Shown one piece after another: positions 17,744-27,325 of a DNA stretch of 64,000 nucleotides. Every line of letters starts with the position of its first letter. The first letter of the stretch is position 1. The position numbers and the translations under genes were made by a program. The stretch is from Stutzerimonas stutzeri (GTDB lineage: Bacteria; Pseudomonadota; Gammaproteobacteria; Pseudomonadales; Pseudomonadaceae): positions 1-64,000 of the forward strand of contig NZ_POUL01000004.1 in the NCBI RefSeq assembly GCF_002890895.1, given 5' to 3'. Below the pieces are notes generated by a model, which did not search any database, was not told where the DNA came from, and was given only the letters and a program-made list of their open reading frames with translations.

Positions 17744-18283
17744 ATGGTGGTATTCGAAATCAAGTCGCTCAGCCCGGAAACCTACAGGCAACAGACGCGA
17801 CGCAGCACGCTAGTTGTCGCCGTGACCTTCGCAGTGCTGGCGATGGGGCTGGCGACCCTGGCCGTTGCGCTGTTCGGCGAGACGGGGGCCGATAACCTGA
17901 AGTGGAACATCGCAGGGGTCGTGGCTGGTTTGCTGCTTACTGCAGCATTGGTGCGTTCTGTCTATCTCAAGCAGCCGTGGATGTCCTGCGCGGCTTACGG
18001 TTGGCGTCTCAAGCGCAGCCTGATGAGTGTTACCAATGTCATGCACCATGTCACGGCGGGCGTGGCGGCGGATGATCTCGAAGCGATCAAGCTGCTGCGC
18101 TTCTATCATCTCGGGCTAACGCAGATGCATCAGCTCGATGGCAACAGCGCCTCGCTCAGCGAAGTGATAGGGGAAATCAATCAGCATCGAGAGTTGATGG
18201 AAGCGCGCGGAATGGATACCGATCAGAGCCGCCTGGATGACGCCTGGCTGGCCGCCGTGAAGCGTTTCCCTGCAGGAAAGTAA
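17744..18283 (+). CDS. DUF3087 family membrane protein
   Basis: 179 residues beginning MVVFEIKSLSPETYRQQTRR. Two membrane segments follow (about 24-46 and 56-76). The rest is a helical cytoplasmic domain with HHVTAGVAADDLEAIKLLRF and a conserved C-terminal region. This matches the DUF3087 family known mainly from Pseudomonas. Function is unknown. It is a single-gene unit with no close neighbour on its strand. Confidence 0.78.
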   Translation: MVVFEIKSLSPETYRQQTRRSTLVVAVTFAVLAMGLATLAVALFGETGADNLKWNIAGVVAGLLLTAALVRSVYLKQPWMSCAAYGWRLKRSLMSVTNVMHHVTAGVAADDLEAIKLLRFYHLGLTQMHQLDGNSASLSEVIGEINQHRELMEARGMDTDQSRLDDAWLAAVKRFPAGK

Positions 18284-18593
18284 TCCGGGAAAGCGGTTCG
18301 CCAATGGAGTGGGCCGATGCTACCCATCCGGCCACCCTTGCCGACTTCTAGGTAAGCGCATCCCAGCCGGGCTCGATCAACTGGGTGCCATGGTGTGCAG
18401 GCGACACGCCCGGCGCGGCTTGCGCGCGTGCAATCTCAGAGGCCCGTAACGGCACGCTGCAACGGCTGCGCCGACGTTGCATAGCACTGGTTGTAAGCCA
18501 TCGGAAAACCCATACTCGGCACCGCTTGTGCCGGCGCTGCCGGAATCAGATGGTTCGTCTCATTAGCCTCTCAGGCTCAGGAATCTCCCAATA
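18284..18593. other. Gene-free region before bglX
   Basis: 310 bases with no credible gene. No clear sigma-70 or sigma-54 promoter, operator or intrinsic terminator was recognised. The bglX ribosome-binding site is weak (CAGGAATC, about 10 bases before the ATG). Confidence 0.3.
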
Positions 18594-20885
18594 ATGAAAA
18601 GGCTGTATCTGCTCGGTCTGATGGCCGGTCTTTCGCTGCAATCAGTCGCCGCCGAGCCCCACTCCCCGTTGCTGGATGACAAGCCGGCGTTTATCGCCAG
18701 CCTGATCGAAAAGATGACGCTGGAAGAGAAGGTCGGCCAGTTGCGGCTGATCAGCATCGGCGGTGACATGCCGCGCGAGCGCATTCTCAATGAGCTTGCG
18801 GCCGGCCACATTGGCGGCACCTTCAATACGGTGACCCGGCATGACAACCGGCCGATGCAGGAAGCGGCGTTGCGCAGCCGGATGAAGATTCCGATCTTCT
18901 TTGCCTATGATGTCATTCATGGCCACCGGACGATCTTTCCCATCGGCCTGGGCCTGGCCTCGAGCTGGGATCTCGACACCATCGCTACCAGCGGGCGCGT
19001 GCAAGCTATTGAAGCCAGTGCCGACGGTCTGGACATGACCTTTGCCCCGATGGTGGATATTTCCCGCGATCCGCGTTGGGGGCGGACCTCTGAAGGGTTT
19101 GGCGAAGACCCCTATCTGGTCTCGGAAATCGCGCAAACCATGGTGCAGGCCTATCAGGGCGAGTCGCCCACTGCAGCGGACAGCGTGACTGCGAGCGTCA
19201 AGCATTTCGCCCTCTACGGTGCGGTTGAAGGCGGGCGTGACTACAACGTGGTGGATATGAGCCCGATGCGCATGCATCAGGACTACCTGCCGCCCTACCA
19301 AGCCGCTATCGATGCCGGAGCGGGCGGAGTGATGGTTGCGCTGAATTCCATCAATGGGGTACCAGCCAGCGCCAACACCTGGCTGTTGCAGGATTTATTG
19401 CGGCGTGACTGGGGTTTCGACGGTGTGGCCCTCAGCGACCACGGGGCAATCAGCGAGCTGATCCGGCATGGCGTTGCAAAGGATGGCCGCGAGGCGGCAA
19501 AGCTGGCGATCAAGGCAGGCATCGACATGAGCATGGCTGACGCCTTGTATCGCGAGGAACTGCCGGGGCTGGTGGCTTCGGGCGAGGTCGGGATCGGTGA
19601 GATCGACACGGCTGTGCGCGAGGTGCTTGGCGCCAAGTACGACATGGGTCTTTTTCATGATCCGTTCCGGCGCATCGGGTCGGCAGAGGATGATCCGGCA
19701 GACGTCAACGCGGAAAGCCGTTTGCATCGCGAAGCTGCCAGAGCCGTAGCGCGCGAATCAATGGTGCTGCTTGAAAACAAGAAGCAGACCTTGCCCCTGC
19801 AAAAGCGCGGCACCATCGCGCTGGTGGGGCCGCTGGCCGATTCGCCGGTCGACATGATGGGCAGCTGGTCCGCAGCGGGCGTTGCCAAACAGTCAGTCAC
19901 CGTGCGTCAGGGCTTGCTTGATGCGGTGGGTGATGAAGCCGTTGTGCACCATGCCCTCGGCGCCAATATCACCGACGACCCGCATATGGTCGAGTACCTG
20001 AATTTCCTCAACTGGGACAAACCCGAGGTGGTGCAGGACCCTCGTTCGCCGGACGCCATGATTGCCGAAGCGGTCGCGCTTGCCGAAAAGGCTGACGTAA
20101 TCGTTGCGGCAGTGGGCGAATCGCGCGGCATGTCTCATGAAGCGTCAAGCCGCACCAGCCTGCAGATTCCTGAGAGCCAGCAGGCGCTTCTGAGGGCGCT
20201 CAAGAAAACCGGCAAGCCACTGGTGCTGGTGCTGATGAACGGCCGTCCGCTGGACCTGAACTGGGCTAAGGCCAACGCCGACGCTGTTGTTGAAACCTGG
20301 TTCAGCGGTACCGAAGGCGGGCATGCCATCGCTGACGTGCTGTTTGGCGACCAGAACCCGGCTGGCAAGCTGCCGATCTCCTTCCCACGTTCGGTCGGAC
20401 AGATCCCTACTTACTACAACCATCTGCGCGTCGGTCGGCCCTATGTCGAGGGCAAGCCGGGCAACTACACCTCGCAGTATTTCGAAGAACCCAATGGGCC
20501 GCTGTACCCCTTCGGTTATGGCCTGAGCTACACCGACTTCGAACTGTCCGAGGTGCGCTTGTCCAGTCCGACCATGAAACGCGGCGACGGCCTGGAAGCC
20601 AGCGTGACGCTGAAGAACACCGGGTCGCGTGAGGGCGCAACAGTCGTGCAGCTGTACCTTCGCGACGAGGTGGCGTCGGTGATTCGTCCGGTCAAGGAGC
20701 TCAAAGGGTTTCGCAAGGTGTTCCTCAAAGCCGGCGAGACGCGGGAAGTCCGCTTCAAACTCACTGAAGAAGACCTGAAATTCGTCAACGCGCAGCTCGA
20801 TCGGGTAGCCGAGCCCGGCGTGTTCGAGGTGCAGATCGGGCTGGATTCAGCTGCAGTAAAACGGGGGCAATTCACCCTTCTGTAA
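18594..20885 (+). CDS. bglX: Periplasmic beta-glucosidase (glycoside hydrolase family 3)
   Basis: A 763-residue GH3 enzyme with a Sec signal peptide (MKRLYLLGLMAGLSLQSVAA, cleavage near residue 21). The GH3 N-terminal barrel includes KHFALYGAVEGGRDYN and the nucleophile motif VALSDHGAI with Asp282. The GH3 C-terminal alpha/beta domain follows (about 380-610), then a fibronectin-III-like domain (about 670-755). Length and domains match E. coli BglX. It lies on the same strand as opgG-opgH, 236 bases upstream. That suggests, without proving, a role in trimming periplasmic glucans. Confidence 0.93.
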   Translation: MKRLYLLGLMAGLSLQSVAAEPHSPLLDDKPAFIASLIEKMTLEEKVGQLRLISIGGDMPRERILNELAAGHIGGTFNTVTRHDNRPMQEAALRSRMKIPIFFAYDVIHGHRTIFPIGLGLASSWDLDTIATSGRVQAIEASADGLDMTFAPMVDISRDPRWGRTSEGFGEDPYLVSEIAQTMVQAYQGESPTAADSVTASVKHFALYGAVEGGRDYNVVDMSPMRMHQDYLPPYQAAIDAGAGGVMVALNSINGVPASANTWLLQDLLRRDWGFDGVALSDHGAISELIRHGVAKDGREAAKLAIKAGIDMSMADALYREELPGLVASGEVGIGEIDTAVREVLGAKYDMGLFHDPFRRIGSAEDDPADVNAESRLHREAARAVARESMVLLENKKQTLPLQKRGTIALVGPLADSPVDMMGSWSAAGVAKQSVTVRQGLLDAVGDEAVVHHALGANITDDPHMVEYLNFLNWDKPEVVQDPRSPDAMIAEAVALAEKADVIVAAVGESRGMSHEASSRTSLQIPESQQALLRALKKTGKPLVLVLMNGRPLDLNWAKANADAVVETWFSGTEGGHAIADVLFGDQNPAGKLPISFPRSVGQIPTYYNHLRVGRPYVEGKPGNYTSQYFEEPNGPLYPFGYGLSYTDFELSEVRLSSPTMKRGDGLEASVTLKNTGSREGATVVQLYLRDEVASVIRPVKELKGFRKVFLKAGETREVRFKLTEEDLKFVNAQLDRVAEPGVFEVQIGLDSAAVKRGQFTLL

Positions 20886-20903
20886 GGCGCTCAGTCGAGC
20901 GCC
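20886..20903 (+). terminator. Possible hairpin terminator after bglX
   Basis: GGCGCTC-AGTC-GAGCGCC forms a 7-bp GC-rich hairpin directly after the bglX stop codon. There is no U-tract, so it may be an mRNA-stabilising structure rather than an intrinsic terminator. Confidence 0.35.
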
Positions 20904-21121
20904 GGCCGCCTGGCCTTCAGCCCGCTCTGGCTGGGGGCTGAGCGGCATTGAGCAATCTGAAAAAAAGACCTCTCGGAGCAGCTATCCGGCGCCCATGCGG
21001 CGTGGGATGATTTGCCGCTTTGCTTGGCTTTCCAGTGAATCATTTGCCACTGAGGAAGACCAACGACAGCAAACCGGGCCGCTACGCGGTCAGCGGTAAT
21101 CGCGATTGCTCAGGAGGCAAT

Positions 21122-22693
21122 GTGTCACGTACCTATCATTTCAAAACAGGCGCTCGCACGAGTCGGGCACTGGGAATGACGTTGAGTCTGTGTGTGGGAC
21201 TGTTTGCCAGCAGTAGCTGGGCGTTCAGCCTAGATGATGTCGCAGCCAAGGCGGAAAAGCTGGCGGCCGAAGACTATACGGCGCCGCAGAGCAATCTGCC
21301 GCCGGTGTTTCGCAACATGGCCTTCGCCGATTATCAGCAATTGCGTTTCCGTGGTGACAAAGCGCTATGGCACGACGCGCCGACGCCCTTCGAAGTGCAG
21401 TTCTATCACCAGGGCATGCACTTCAACGTGCCGGTGAGGATCAATGAGATCACCGCAAAAGGCGTCGAAAAGGTCCGCTATAACCCGGACATGTTCGAAT
21501 TCGGCAAGGTCGAGATTGAACCTGCTGCGCTGGAAAACCTGGGTTTTGCCGGCTTCAAGGTGCTCTATCCGCTGAACAAGGCGGATAAGGCCGACGAGCT
21601 GATGACGCTGCTCGGTGCCAGCTATTTCCGGGTGATCGGCAAGGATCAGGTATACGGCCTGTCTGCGCGCGGTCTGGCTATCGATACTGCGTTGCCAAGC
21701 GGAGAAGAGTTCCCGCGCTTCCGTGAGTTCTGGATCGAACGCCCCGAAGCGGATCGCCGCAATCTGGTGATCTATGCGCTGCTCGATTCGCCCCGTGCCA
21801 CCGGTGCCTATCGAATGGTGGTTACGCCGGGCAAGGACAGTACGGTCGACGTCAAAGCGCGCGTGTTTCTGCGCGAGCCAGTGGAAAAACTCGGCATCGG
21901 TGCGCTGACCAGCATGTATCTGTTCGGCGCCAACCAGCCCAGTGACCTGCTCAACTATCGGCCGCAGCTGCATGACTCCGAAGGGCTGGCGATTCACACC
22001 GGCGCAGACGAGTGGATCTGGCGGCCGTTGAACAATCCCAAGCGACTGGCGATCAGCAGTTATGCGGTCGAGAACCCGCGCGGTTTCGGTCTGCTCCAGC
22101 GCACCCGCGATTTCAACCGCTACGAGGATCTGGACGACCGCTACGAGCTGCGCCCCAGCGGCTGGGTCGAGCCCAAGGGCGATTGGGGCAAGGGTCGCGT
22201 GGAATTGATCGAGATTCCGACGCCTGACGAAACCAATGACAACATCGTCGCGTTCTGGGTGCCGGAGCAGCAACCTGAGCCGGGCGAGCCGCTGGACTTC
22301 GAGTACCGTCTGCACTTCACCCTGGATGAACCGGCGCTGCATGATCAGCAGCTCGCCTGGGTCAGCCAGACGCGCCTGTCTGCAGGCGACGTCAAACAGT
22401 CCAACCTGATTCGTCAGCCTGACGGCAGCACCGCGCTGATTGTCGATTTCGTTGGCCCCAATCTGGCCGAACTGCCGGCGGATGCGCCGGTCACCACGCG
22501 GGTCAGCATCGGCGAGAACGCCGAATTGGTGGAAAACAACCTGCGGCACAACCCGGTGACTGATGGCTGGCGCCTGACCTTGCGTCTGAAGGTGCGCGAT
22601 CCCAAACGTCCGGTGGAACTGCGCGCAGCCCTGGTGGAAGGCGAGAAGACGCTTTCCGAAACCTGGAGCTACCAGATTCCGACCAATGAATAG
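21122..22693 (+). CDS. opgG: Glucan biosynthesis protein G (osmoregulated periplasmic glucans)
   Basis: OpgG/MdoG acts in the periplasm in the assembly of osmoregulated periplasmic glucans. The 523-residue product has a signal peptide of about 34 residues ending SSSWA, followed by [14 protein letters not shown] and the conserved [19 protein letters not shown] choose a GTG start at 21122 because a strong CAGGAGG site stands just upstream. The in-frame ATG at 21020 would put 34 extra residues before the signal peptide. It overlaps opgH by 8 bases, so the two genes are translationally coupled. Confidence 0.93.
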   Translation: MSRTYHFKTGARTSRALGMTLSLCVGLFASSSWAFSLDDVAAKAEKLAAEDYTAPQSNLPPVFRNMAFADYQQLRFRGDKALWHDAPTPFEVQFYHQGMHFNVPVRINEITAKGVEKVRYNPDMFEFGKVEIEPAALENLGFAGFKVLYPLNKADKADELMTLLGASYFRVIGKDQVYGLSARGLAIDTALPSGEEFPRFREFWIERPEADRRNLVIYALLDSPRATGAYRMVVTPGKDSTVDVKARVFLREPVEKLGIGALTSMYLFGANQPSDLLNYRPQLHDSEGLAIHTGADEWIWRPLNNPKRLAISSYAVENPRGFGLLQRTRDFNRYEDLDDRYELRPSGWVEPKGDWGKGRVELIEIPTPDETNDNIVAFWVPEQQPEPGEPLDFEYRLHFTLDEPALHDQQLAWVSQTRLSAGDVKQSNLIRQPDGSTALIVDFVGPNLAELPADAPVTTRVSIGENAELVENNLRHNPVTDGWRLTLRLKVRDPKRPVELRAALVEGEKTLSETWSYQIPTNE

Positions 22694-25271
22694 TCCCGTG
22701 GACCCGGCGATTACCGGGCGCTACATCAGCCAGCTGCCGCTTGATGACCCGCAGCGCCAAGCCCTGATCCAGAACCTGGAGCAGGGTGACGGTGGGCTGG
22801 CGGATATTCACCGGGCGTTGGGTCGGGCGGTGCCGACTCCCGATAACACCGAGCCGGGCGGAGGCGCTCTGCTGGGCTCGGTTGCTGCTCGGCTGAAACT
22901 CGGCTGGGGCGAAACCCTGGAGCGTGCCAAAGCCCTCACGCTTGACCATCAGGGCCGCACCTGCATCGAGTCGACACCACCCATCGTGCGCACACGCATG
23001 GTGCCGGAACCCTGGCATACCAACGTGTTGCGGCTCAGCTGGTGGCGCTTGCTACACAAGAAGAACCGCACGGTGGAGCTGCCGCCTGCTCAGTCCGTTG
23101 ATCGTTCTGGCTGGCGCAAGGTGGCAGGCGTCCGGCGCGCCACATTGCTGGTGCTGATGCTGGTGCAGACCGTCATCGCGACTTGGCACATGAAATCGGT
23201 GCTGCCGTATCAGGGCTGGGCGCTGATCGATCTGCAGGAGGTGTTTCAGCAGCCGCTGCAGGAATCCGCACGGCAGATCCTTCCGTATGTGGTGCAGACG
23301 AGCATTCTGCTGCTGTTCGCGCTGTTGTTCTGCTGGGTGTCGGTGGGCTTCTGGACGGCGCTGATGGGCTTCTTTCAGCTGCTCAAGGGGCACGACCAAT
23401 ACAATATTTCGGCAACGACGCTGGGCGATGAGCCGATCCCGCGCGAGGCACGCACGGCGCTGGTGATGCCCATTGCCAACGAAGACGTGCCGCGGGTGTT
23501 CGCCGGACTGCGCGCGACGTTCGAGTCGCTCAAGGCGACGGGACAGCTGGAGCACTTCGATATTTTCGTGCTCAGCGACAGCAACGATCCCGATACCTGC
23601 GTCGCCGAGCAGAAGGCCTGGCTGGAGGTCTGCCGGAGCGTCGATGGCTTCGGCCATATCTTCTACCGGCGCCGTCGTCGCCGTGTGAAGCGCAAGAGCG
23701 GCAACATCGACGACTTCTGCCGTCGCTGGGGCAGCAGCTACCGTTACATGGTGGTGCTCGACGCCGACAGCGTCATGAGTGGCGACTGCCTGACCAGTCT
23801 GGTGCGGCTGATGGAAGCCAACCCCGGCGCAGGCATCATCCAGACGGCGCCGAAGGCGTCCGGCATGGACACGCTGTATGCGCGCATGCAGCAGTTCGCC
23901 ACGCGGGTCTATGGCCCGCTGTTCACGGCCGGGCTCAATTTCTGGCAGTTGGGCGAGTCCCACTACTGGGGCCACAACGCGATCATCCGGGTCAAACCCT
24001 TCATTGAGCACTGCGCTCTGGCGCCGTTGCCTGGCAAAGGTGCGTTCGCGGGCGACATCCTGTCCCATGACTTCGTCGAAGCGGCGCTGATGCGTCGTGC
24101 TGGGTGGGGTGTGTGGATTGCCTATGACCTGCCGGGCAGCTACGAGGAATTGCCACCGAACCTGCTGGACGAGCTCAAGCGCGACCGTCGCTGGTGCCAC
24201 GGCAACCTAATGAATTTCCGGCTGTTTCTGGTCAAGGGCATGCACACGGTGCACCGCTTCGTGTTCCTGACAGGGGTGATGTCCTACCTGTCGGCGCCGC
24301 TGTGGTTCGTCTTTCTGGCGCTGTCGACCGGGCTGCTGGCGATTCACACGCTGATGGTGCCGGAGTACTTCCTGCAGCCGAACCAGCTGTATCCGCTGTG
24401 GCCGCAGTGGCACCCGCAGGAGGCCATTGCGCTGTTCTCGGCGACGCTGACGCTGTTGTTCCTGCCGAAGCTGCTCAGCGTGTTGCTGATCTGCATTCAG
24501 GGCGCTCACGAGTACGGCGGGCGTGCTCGCCTGTTGCTGTCGATGCTGCTGGAAAGCCTGTTTTCCATGCTGGCCGCGCCGGTGCGCATGTTGTTCCACA
24601 CGGTATTCGTCAGCGCCGCGTTCCTTGGCTGGTCGGTGCAGTGGAACTCACCGCAGCGCGCCGATAATGCGACACCCTGGAGCGAAGCCTTGCGCCGACA
24701 TGGTCCGCAGATGCTGCTGGGCGCACTCTGGATGGCGCTGGTGGGCTGGCTAGACCCAGCCTTCCTCTGGTGGTTGGCGCCGATTGTGGTTTCGCTGATC
24801 CTTTCGGCGCCGGTATCGGTGATCACCAGCCGCACGGGCCTGGGGCAGGCCGCTTTTCGCCGCAAGTTGTTCCTCATCCCCGAGGAATTCCAGCCGCCGC
24901 AGGAACTGGCATCGACCGACCGCTACACGCGGGAGAACCAGGCCAACGCACTGGCGAACGGCTTTATCGCGGCCACTGTCGATCCGATCTACAACGCGCT
25001 GGTGTGCGGCATGGCGCGGGCGCGGCATGCCAAGGTTGTTGCGGGTGCTGAGTCGCTGCGTGAACAACGTATGCAGCAGATCCTCGATGCGGGGCCAAAC
25101 GGGGCTGCCGAAGCGGCTCGCTGGCGCTTGCTGAACGATCCGGACGGCATGGCGCAGCTGCATTCGCGGGTCTGGCAGGATGAGCGTTATCAGGCGTGGC
25201 GCGATGCCTATCGTCCGTCTGGCTTCGGTGACGCGTCTAGCAGCGAAACAGTCGCAGCCTCCCAAGGCTAA
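22686..25271 (+). CDS. opgH: Glucans biosynthesis glucosyltransferase H
   Basis: An inner-membrane family 2 glycosyltransferase that polymerises the glucan backbone from UDP-glucose. The 861-residue protein has two N-terminal membrane segments (about 140-160 and 195-235). The cytoplasmic GT2 domain carries [11 protein letters not shown] (metal-binding Asp), [12 protein letters not shown] and [10 protein letters not shown], the acceptor-binding R-x-x-R-W type motif. A multi-helix C-terminal membrane region follows. Its N-terminal extension and length agree with MdoH/OpgH. It overlaps opgG by 8 bases. Confidence 0.95.
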   Translation: MNSPVDPAITGRYISQLPLDDPQRQALIQNLEQGDGGLADIHRALGRAVPTPDNTEPGGGALLGSVAARLKLGWGETLERAKALTLDHQGRTCIESTPPIVRTRMVPEPWHTNVLRLSWWRLLHKKNRTVELPPAQSVDRSGWRKVAGVRRATLLVLMLVQTVIATWHMKSVLPYQGWALIDLQEVFQQPLQESARQILPYVVQTSILLLFALLFCWVSVGFWTALMGFFQLLKGHDQYNISATTLGDEPIPREARTALVMPIANEDVPRVFAGLRATFESLKATGQLEHFDIFVLSDSNDPDTCVAEQKAWLEVCRSVDGFGHIFYRRRRRRVKRKSGNIDDFCRRWGSSYRYMVVLDADSVMSGDCLTSLVRLMEANPGAGIIQTAPKASGMDTLYARMQQFATRVYGPLFTAGLNFWQLGESHYWGHNAIIRVKPFIEHCALAPLPGKGAFAGDILSHDFVEAALMRRAGWGVWIAYDLPGSYEELPPNLLDELKRDRRWCHGNLMNFRLFLVKGMHTVHRFVFLTGVMSYLSAPLWFVFLALSTGLLAIHTLMVPEYFLQPNQLYPLWPQWHPQEAIALFSATLTLLFLPKLLSVLLICIQGAHEYGGRARLLLSMLLESLFSMLAAPVRMLFHTVFVSAAFLGWSVQWNSPQRADNATPWSEALRRHGPQMLLGALWMALVGWLDPAFLWWLAPIVVSLILSAPVSVITSRTGLGQAAFRRKLFLIPEEFQPPQELASTDRYTRENQANALANGFIAATVDPIYNALVCGMARARHAKVVAGAESLREQRMQQILDAGPNGAAEAARWRLLNDPDGMAQLHSRVWQDERYQAWRDAYRPSGFGDASSSETVAASQG

Positions 25272-25281
25272 ACCGAAGAGA

Positions 25282-25312
25282 CTCCGCGGCGTCTGAGCCA
25301 GACGCCGCGGAG
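25282..25312. terminator. Bidirectional hairpin between opgH and cytochrome c gene
   Basis: A perfect 13-bp inverted repeat, CTCCGCGGCGTCT-GAGCC-AGACGCCGCGGAG as three blocks, sits exactly between two convergent genes. It lacks a U-tract on either side, but position and stem strength suggest a shared 3'-end structure. Confidence 0.6.
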
Positions 25313-25319
25313 CAGCGGG

Positions 25320-25991
25320 TCAATGAACGTGATCGCTGCCGTCGGCATGACGGTGGATGTCAGGCTTGGGCTCCGCTGCCTGATGGTGGTTTCCAGACGA
25401 GTGCATGTCGCTATGGTGATCGTCTTTAGCCACGGGCGCAGCACTGGGCATGTGAGTTTCCCCACCACCGTGATGATGACCACCGCTCGTGGCCACCAGC
25501 GCTTTGTATTCCATGGCTGTCAGCTCGGGCAGTTGCTCGAGCAGGGCGACCAGCTCCCAGATGTAGCGGTCTTCCATGCTCCGGCCCCATGCAGGCATAC
25601 CGGAGGCTTGAATCCCGTGTTTGATCGTCCAGAAATCCTCGGCCGGGTCGCGCTTGCGGTTTGCGTCAGTCAGATTCGGCGGCGCCGGGCTGAGATTTTC
25701 GCTCAGCTCGGTCGGTCCGGTACCCGGTGCGAGATGGCAAACGACGCACATGGCTTCGTAGTTGCCAGCGCCTGAGCGAATCAGTTCGGCATCGCCCAGT
25801 TCCGGCACCTCGATAGCTTCGGCACGGACCGCCACGGAGCGCTGGCGGGCGGTCTCCAACAGCGCGTGGATCGGCCCGCTATGCGGCACGTCGGCTCCGA
25901 CGTTGACGACTCCGAAGTACACCACGGCCGCAGCGGCCAGCACCAATGCCACTGCAGCCAGTAGCAGTGTCGTCAGGGTTTTGAGCATCAT
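25320..25991 (-). CDS. Membrane-anchored monohaem cytochrome c with histidine-rich tail
   Basis: 223 residues. An N-terminal hydrophobic segment (about 5-28) serves as an uncleaved anchor or signal. The haem motif is CVVCH (Cys82, Cys85, His86), with a likely axial Met in GMPAW (Met133). After about residue 165 comes a tail very rich in His (GGHHHGGGETHMPS, DDHHSDMHSSGNHH, HADGSDHVH), which should bind metal ions. It is the last of six same-strand genes, eight bases after copB. A cytochrome c at the end of a cop operon suggests electron transfer linked to periplasmic copper, but its partner is unknown. Confidence 0.85.
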   Translation of the reverse strand: MMLKTLTTLLLAAVALVLAAAAVVYFGVVNVGADVPHSGPIHALLETARQRSVAVRAEAIEVPELGDAELIRSGAGNYEAMCVVCHLAPGTGPTELSENLSPAPPNLTDANRKRDPAEDFWTIKHGIQASGMPAWGRSMEDRYIWELVALLEQLPELTAMEYKALVATSGGHHHGGGETHMPSAAPVAKDDHHSDMHSSGNHHQAAEPKPDIHRHADGSDHVH

Positions 25992-25999
25992 CCATTACC

Positions 26000-26995
26000 T
26001 CAGAACCAGAATCGGATACCCGCCACCAGGCGAGCCTCGCTTGTGTCTTCATCCTCCGCCCGCAGCAGCTCGGCGCTGTTGCCGTAAGCCCGGCTCCAGC
26101 TGACGCCCACGTAAGGCGCGAACTGTCGGCTGATCTCATAGCGCAACCGAAGCCCGACGCCCGCGTCGCTGAGCCCAGAGCCGATGCCACGGGATTCGTC
26201 CGTGCGTCCATACAGATTAAGCTCGGCGGTGGGCTGAAGCACCCAACGCTGCGTCAGCAGCAGGTCGTACTCGGCTTCCAACCGGAGCGCGGACTGACCG
26301 CCCTCGCCAAGGAACGCTGTGGCCTCGGTTTCCAGCCCGTACAGTGGCATTCCCTGCACGCCGAATGCCGCCCAGGTTTGCGGCGAGCCGGGTTCGAAGT
26401 CCTGGCGGACACCGGCGACGGTTTCCCACCAGGGACCTATTGCGTGGCTCCAGAGCAGCTGCAGTTCGGCTTCTTCGGTATGCCCATTGGTTCGCTCGCC
26501 TTCCGAGCGAAAGGCCAGCCGGTCGATATCGCCGCCAGCCCAACCACTCAGATCCCAGGCCAGCGTGCTTCCGGCATCGGCGTCCTGCCATTCCAGCTCG
26601 TCGGCGACGAACATGAAATGGCTGCTGCCCTGATGCATGCCGTGTTCGGGCAGGTCGGGAAAGGCCGCCTCGATGTCGGCGGGACTAAGCGTCGGGACAG
26701 GCGGGCGATCTGCCTCGCCTGGCGGGATCCCCGTTGGGGGTGGATGCGGCATGGCGTGACCTGAATGGTCCATCGTCCCATGATCCATAGCTTCATGATC
26801 CATAGCCTCATGATCCATCATGCCGCGGTCCGATTGCGTGTGGTTCGGCTGCGAGTGGTTATGACCGTGCCTTCCAGCGGGAACGGGGGCGGCCGGTGAG
26901 TGGCCGGCATGGCCGGAGTGGTCCATCGCTTCCTGCGCCTGGCTGGTGGCGGCAGCCAGGCAGAGCGCGCTTAGCAGTGCGAGCTTAATGGCCAT
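26000..26995 (-). CDS. copB: Copper resistance protein B (outer membrane)
   Basis: CopB/PcoB-family protein. The signal peptide [20 protein letters not shown] is followed by a Met/His-rich segment with repeated MDH motifs (about 25-75). The C-terminal domain has aromatic beta-strands typical of the CopB beta-barrel, ending with an aromatic residue in AGIRFWF. CopB is thought to act at the outer membrane in copper export or sequestration. The start at 26995 is preferred, overlapping the upstream gene by 11 bases. An in-frame ATG at 27016 is the alternative, but its Shine-Dalgarno spacing is poor. Confidence 0.9.
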   Translation of the reverse strand: MAIKLALLSALCLAAATSQAQEAMDHSGHAGHSPAAPVPAGRHGHNHSQPNHTQSDRGMMDHEAMDHEAMDHGTMDHSGHAMPHPPPTGIPPGEADRPPVPTLSPADIEAAFPDLPEHGMHQGSSHFMFVADELEWQDADAGSTLAWDLSGWAGGDIDRLAFRSEGERTNGHTEEAELQLLWSHAIGPWWETVAGVRQDFEPGSPQTWAAFGVQGMPLYGLETEATAFLGEGGQSALRLEAEYDLLLTQRWVLQPTAELNLYGRTDESRGIGSGLSDAGVGLRLRYEISRQFAPYVGVSWSRAYGNSAELLRAEDEDTSEARLVAGIRFWF

Positions 26996-27314
26996 GCTTC
27001 GGGCTCTTATCGTCATGCCCCTGGGGTTGATGAGGCGCTGAGCCCATGTTGCCGTGGTTCATCTGCCCGGACCCCATGTGCTGCTCATGCATCTGCATCA
27101 TCTGGTCGTGATCCATGCTGCCGTGGCCCATCCCGTCATGGTTCATCATGCCGCCTTGTGGCTTCTGCGGGTGACCAGCCTCGGGGGCGGCTTGCTGCGG
27201 CGGGGTTTCAGCCGGATGGTGACCGTCGTGCTCGGTCTGTGCCTGCAGAGCGGTCAGCGGCAGGGCGGCAAGTAGGCCGAACACCAACAGTGAGTTGCGC
27301 TTGAAAATGCTCAT
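26985..27314 (-). CDS. Small exported Met/His-rich protein of the cop operon
   Basis: 109 residues with a Sec signal peptide ([20 protein letters not shown], cleavage near LQA). The mature part is almost wholly Met, His, Gln, Gly and Asp, with motifs such as [20 protein letters not shown]. No folded domain or cysteine is evident, so it is probably a disordered periplasmic copper-binding protein. It sits 11 bases after copA and overlaps copB. It is not CopC, because it lacks the CopC beta-sandwich sequence. No family name is assigned. Confidence 0.82.
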   Translation of the reverse strand: MSIFKRNSLLVFGLLAALPLTALQAQTEHDGHHPAETPPQQAAPEAGHPQKPQGGMMNHDGMGHGSMDHDQMMQMHEQHMGSGQMNHGNMGSAPHQPQGHDDKSPKHGH

Positions 27315-27325
27315 GAGGTTCTCCT

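Noticed and set aside
21365-22549. A 394-codon minus-strand frame opposite opgG
   Set aside because: It is a shadow frame in a conserved gene, without independent support.
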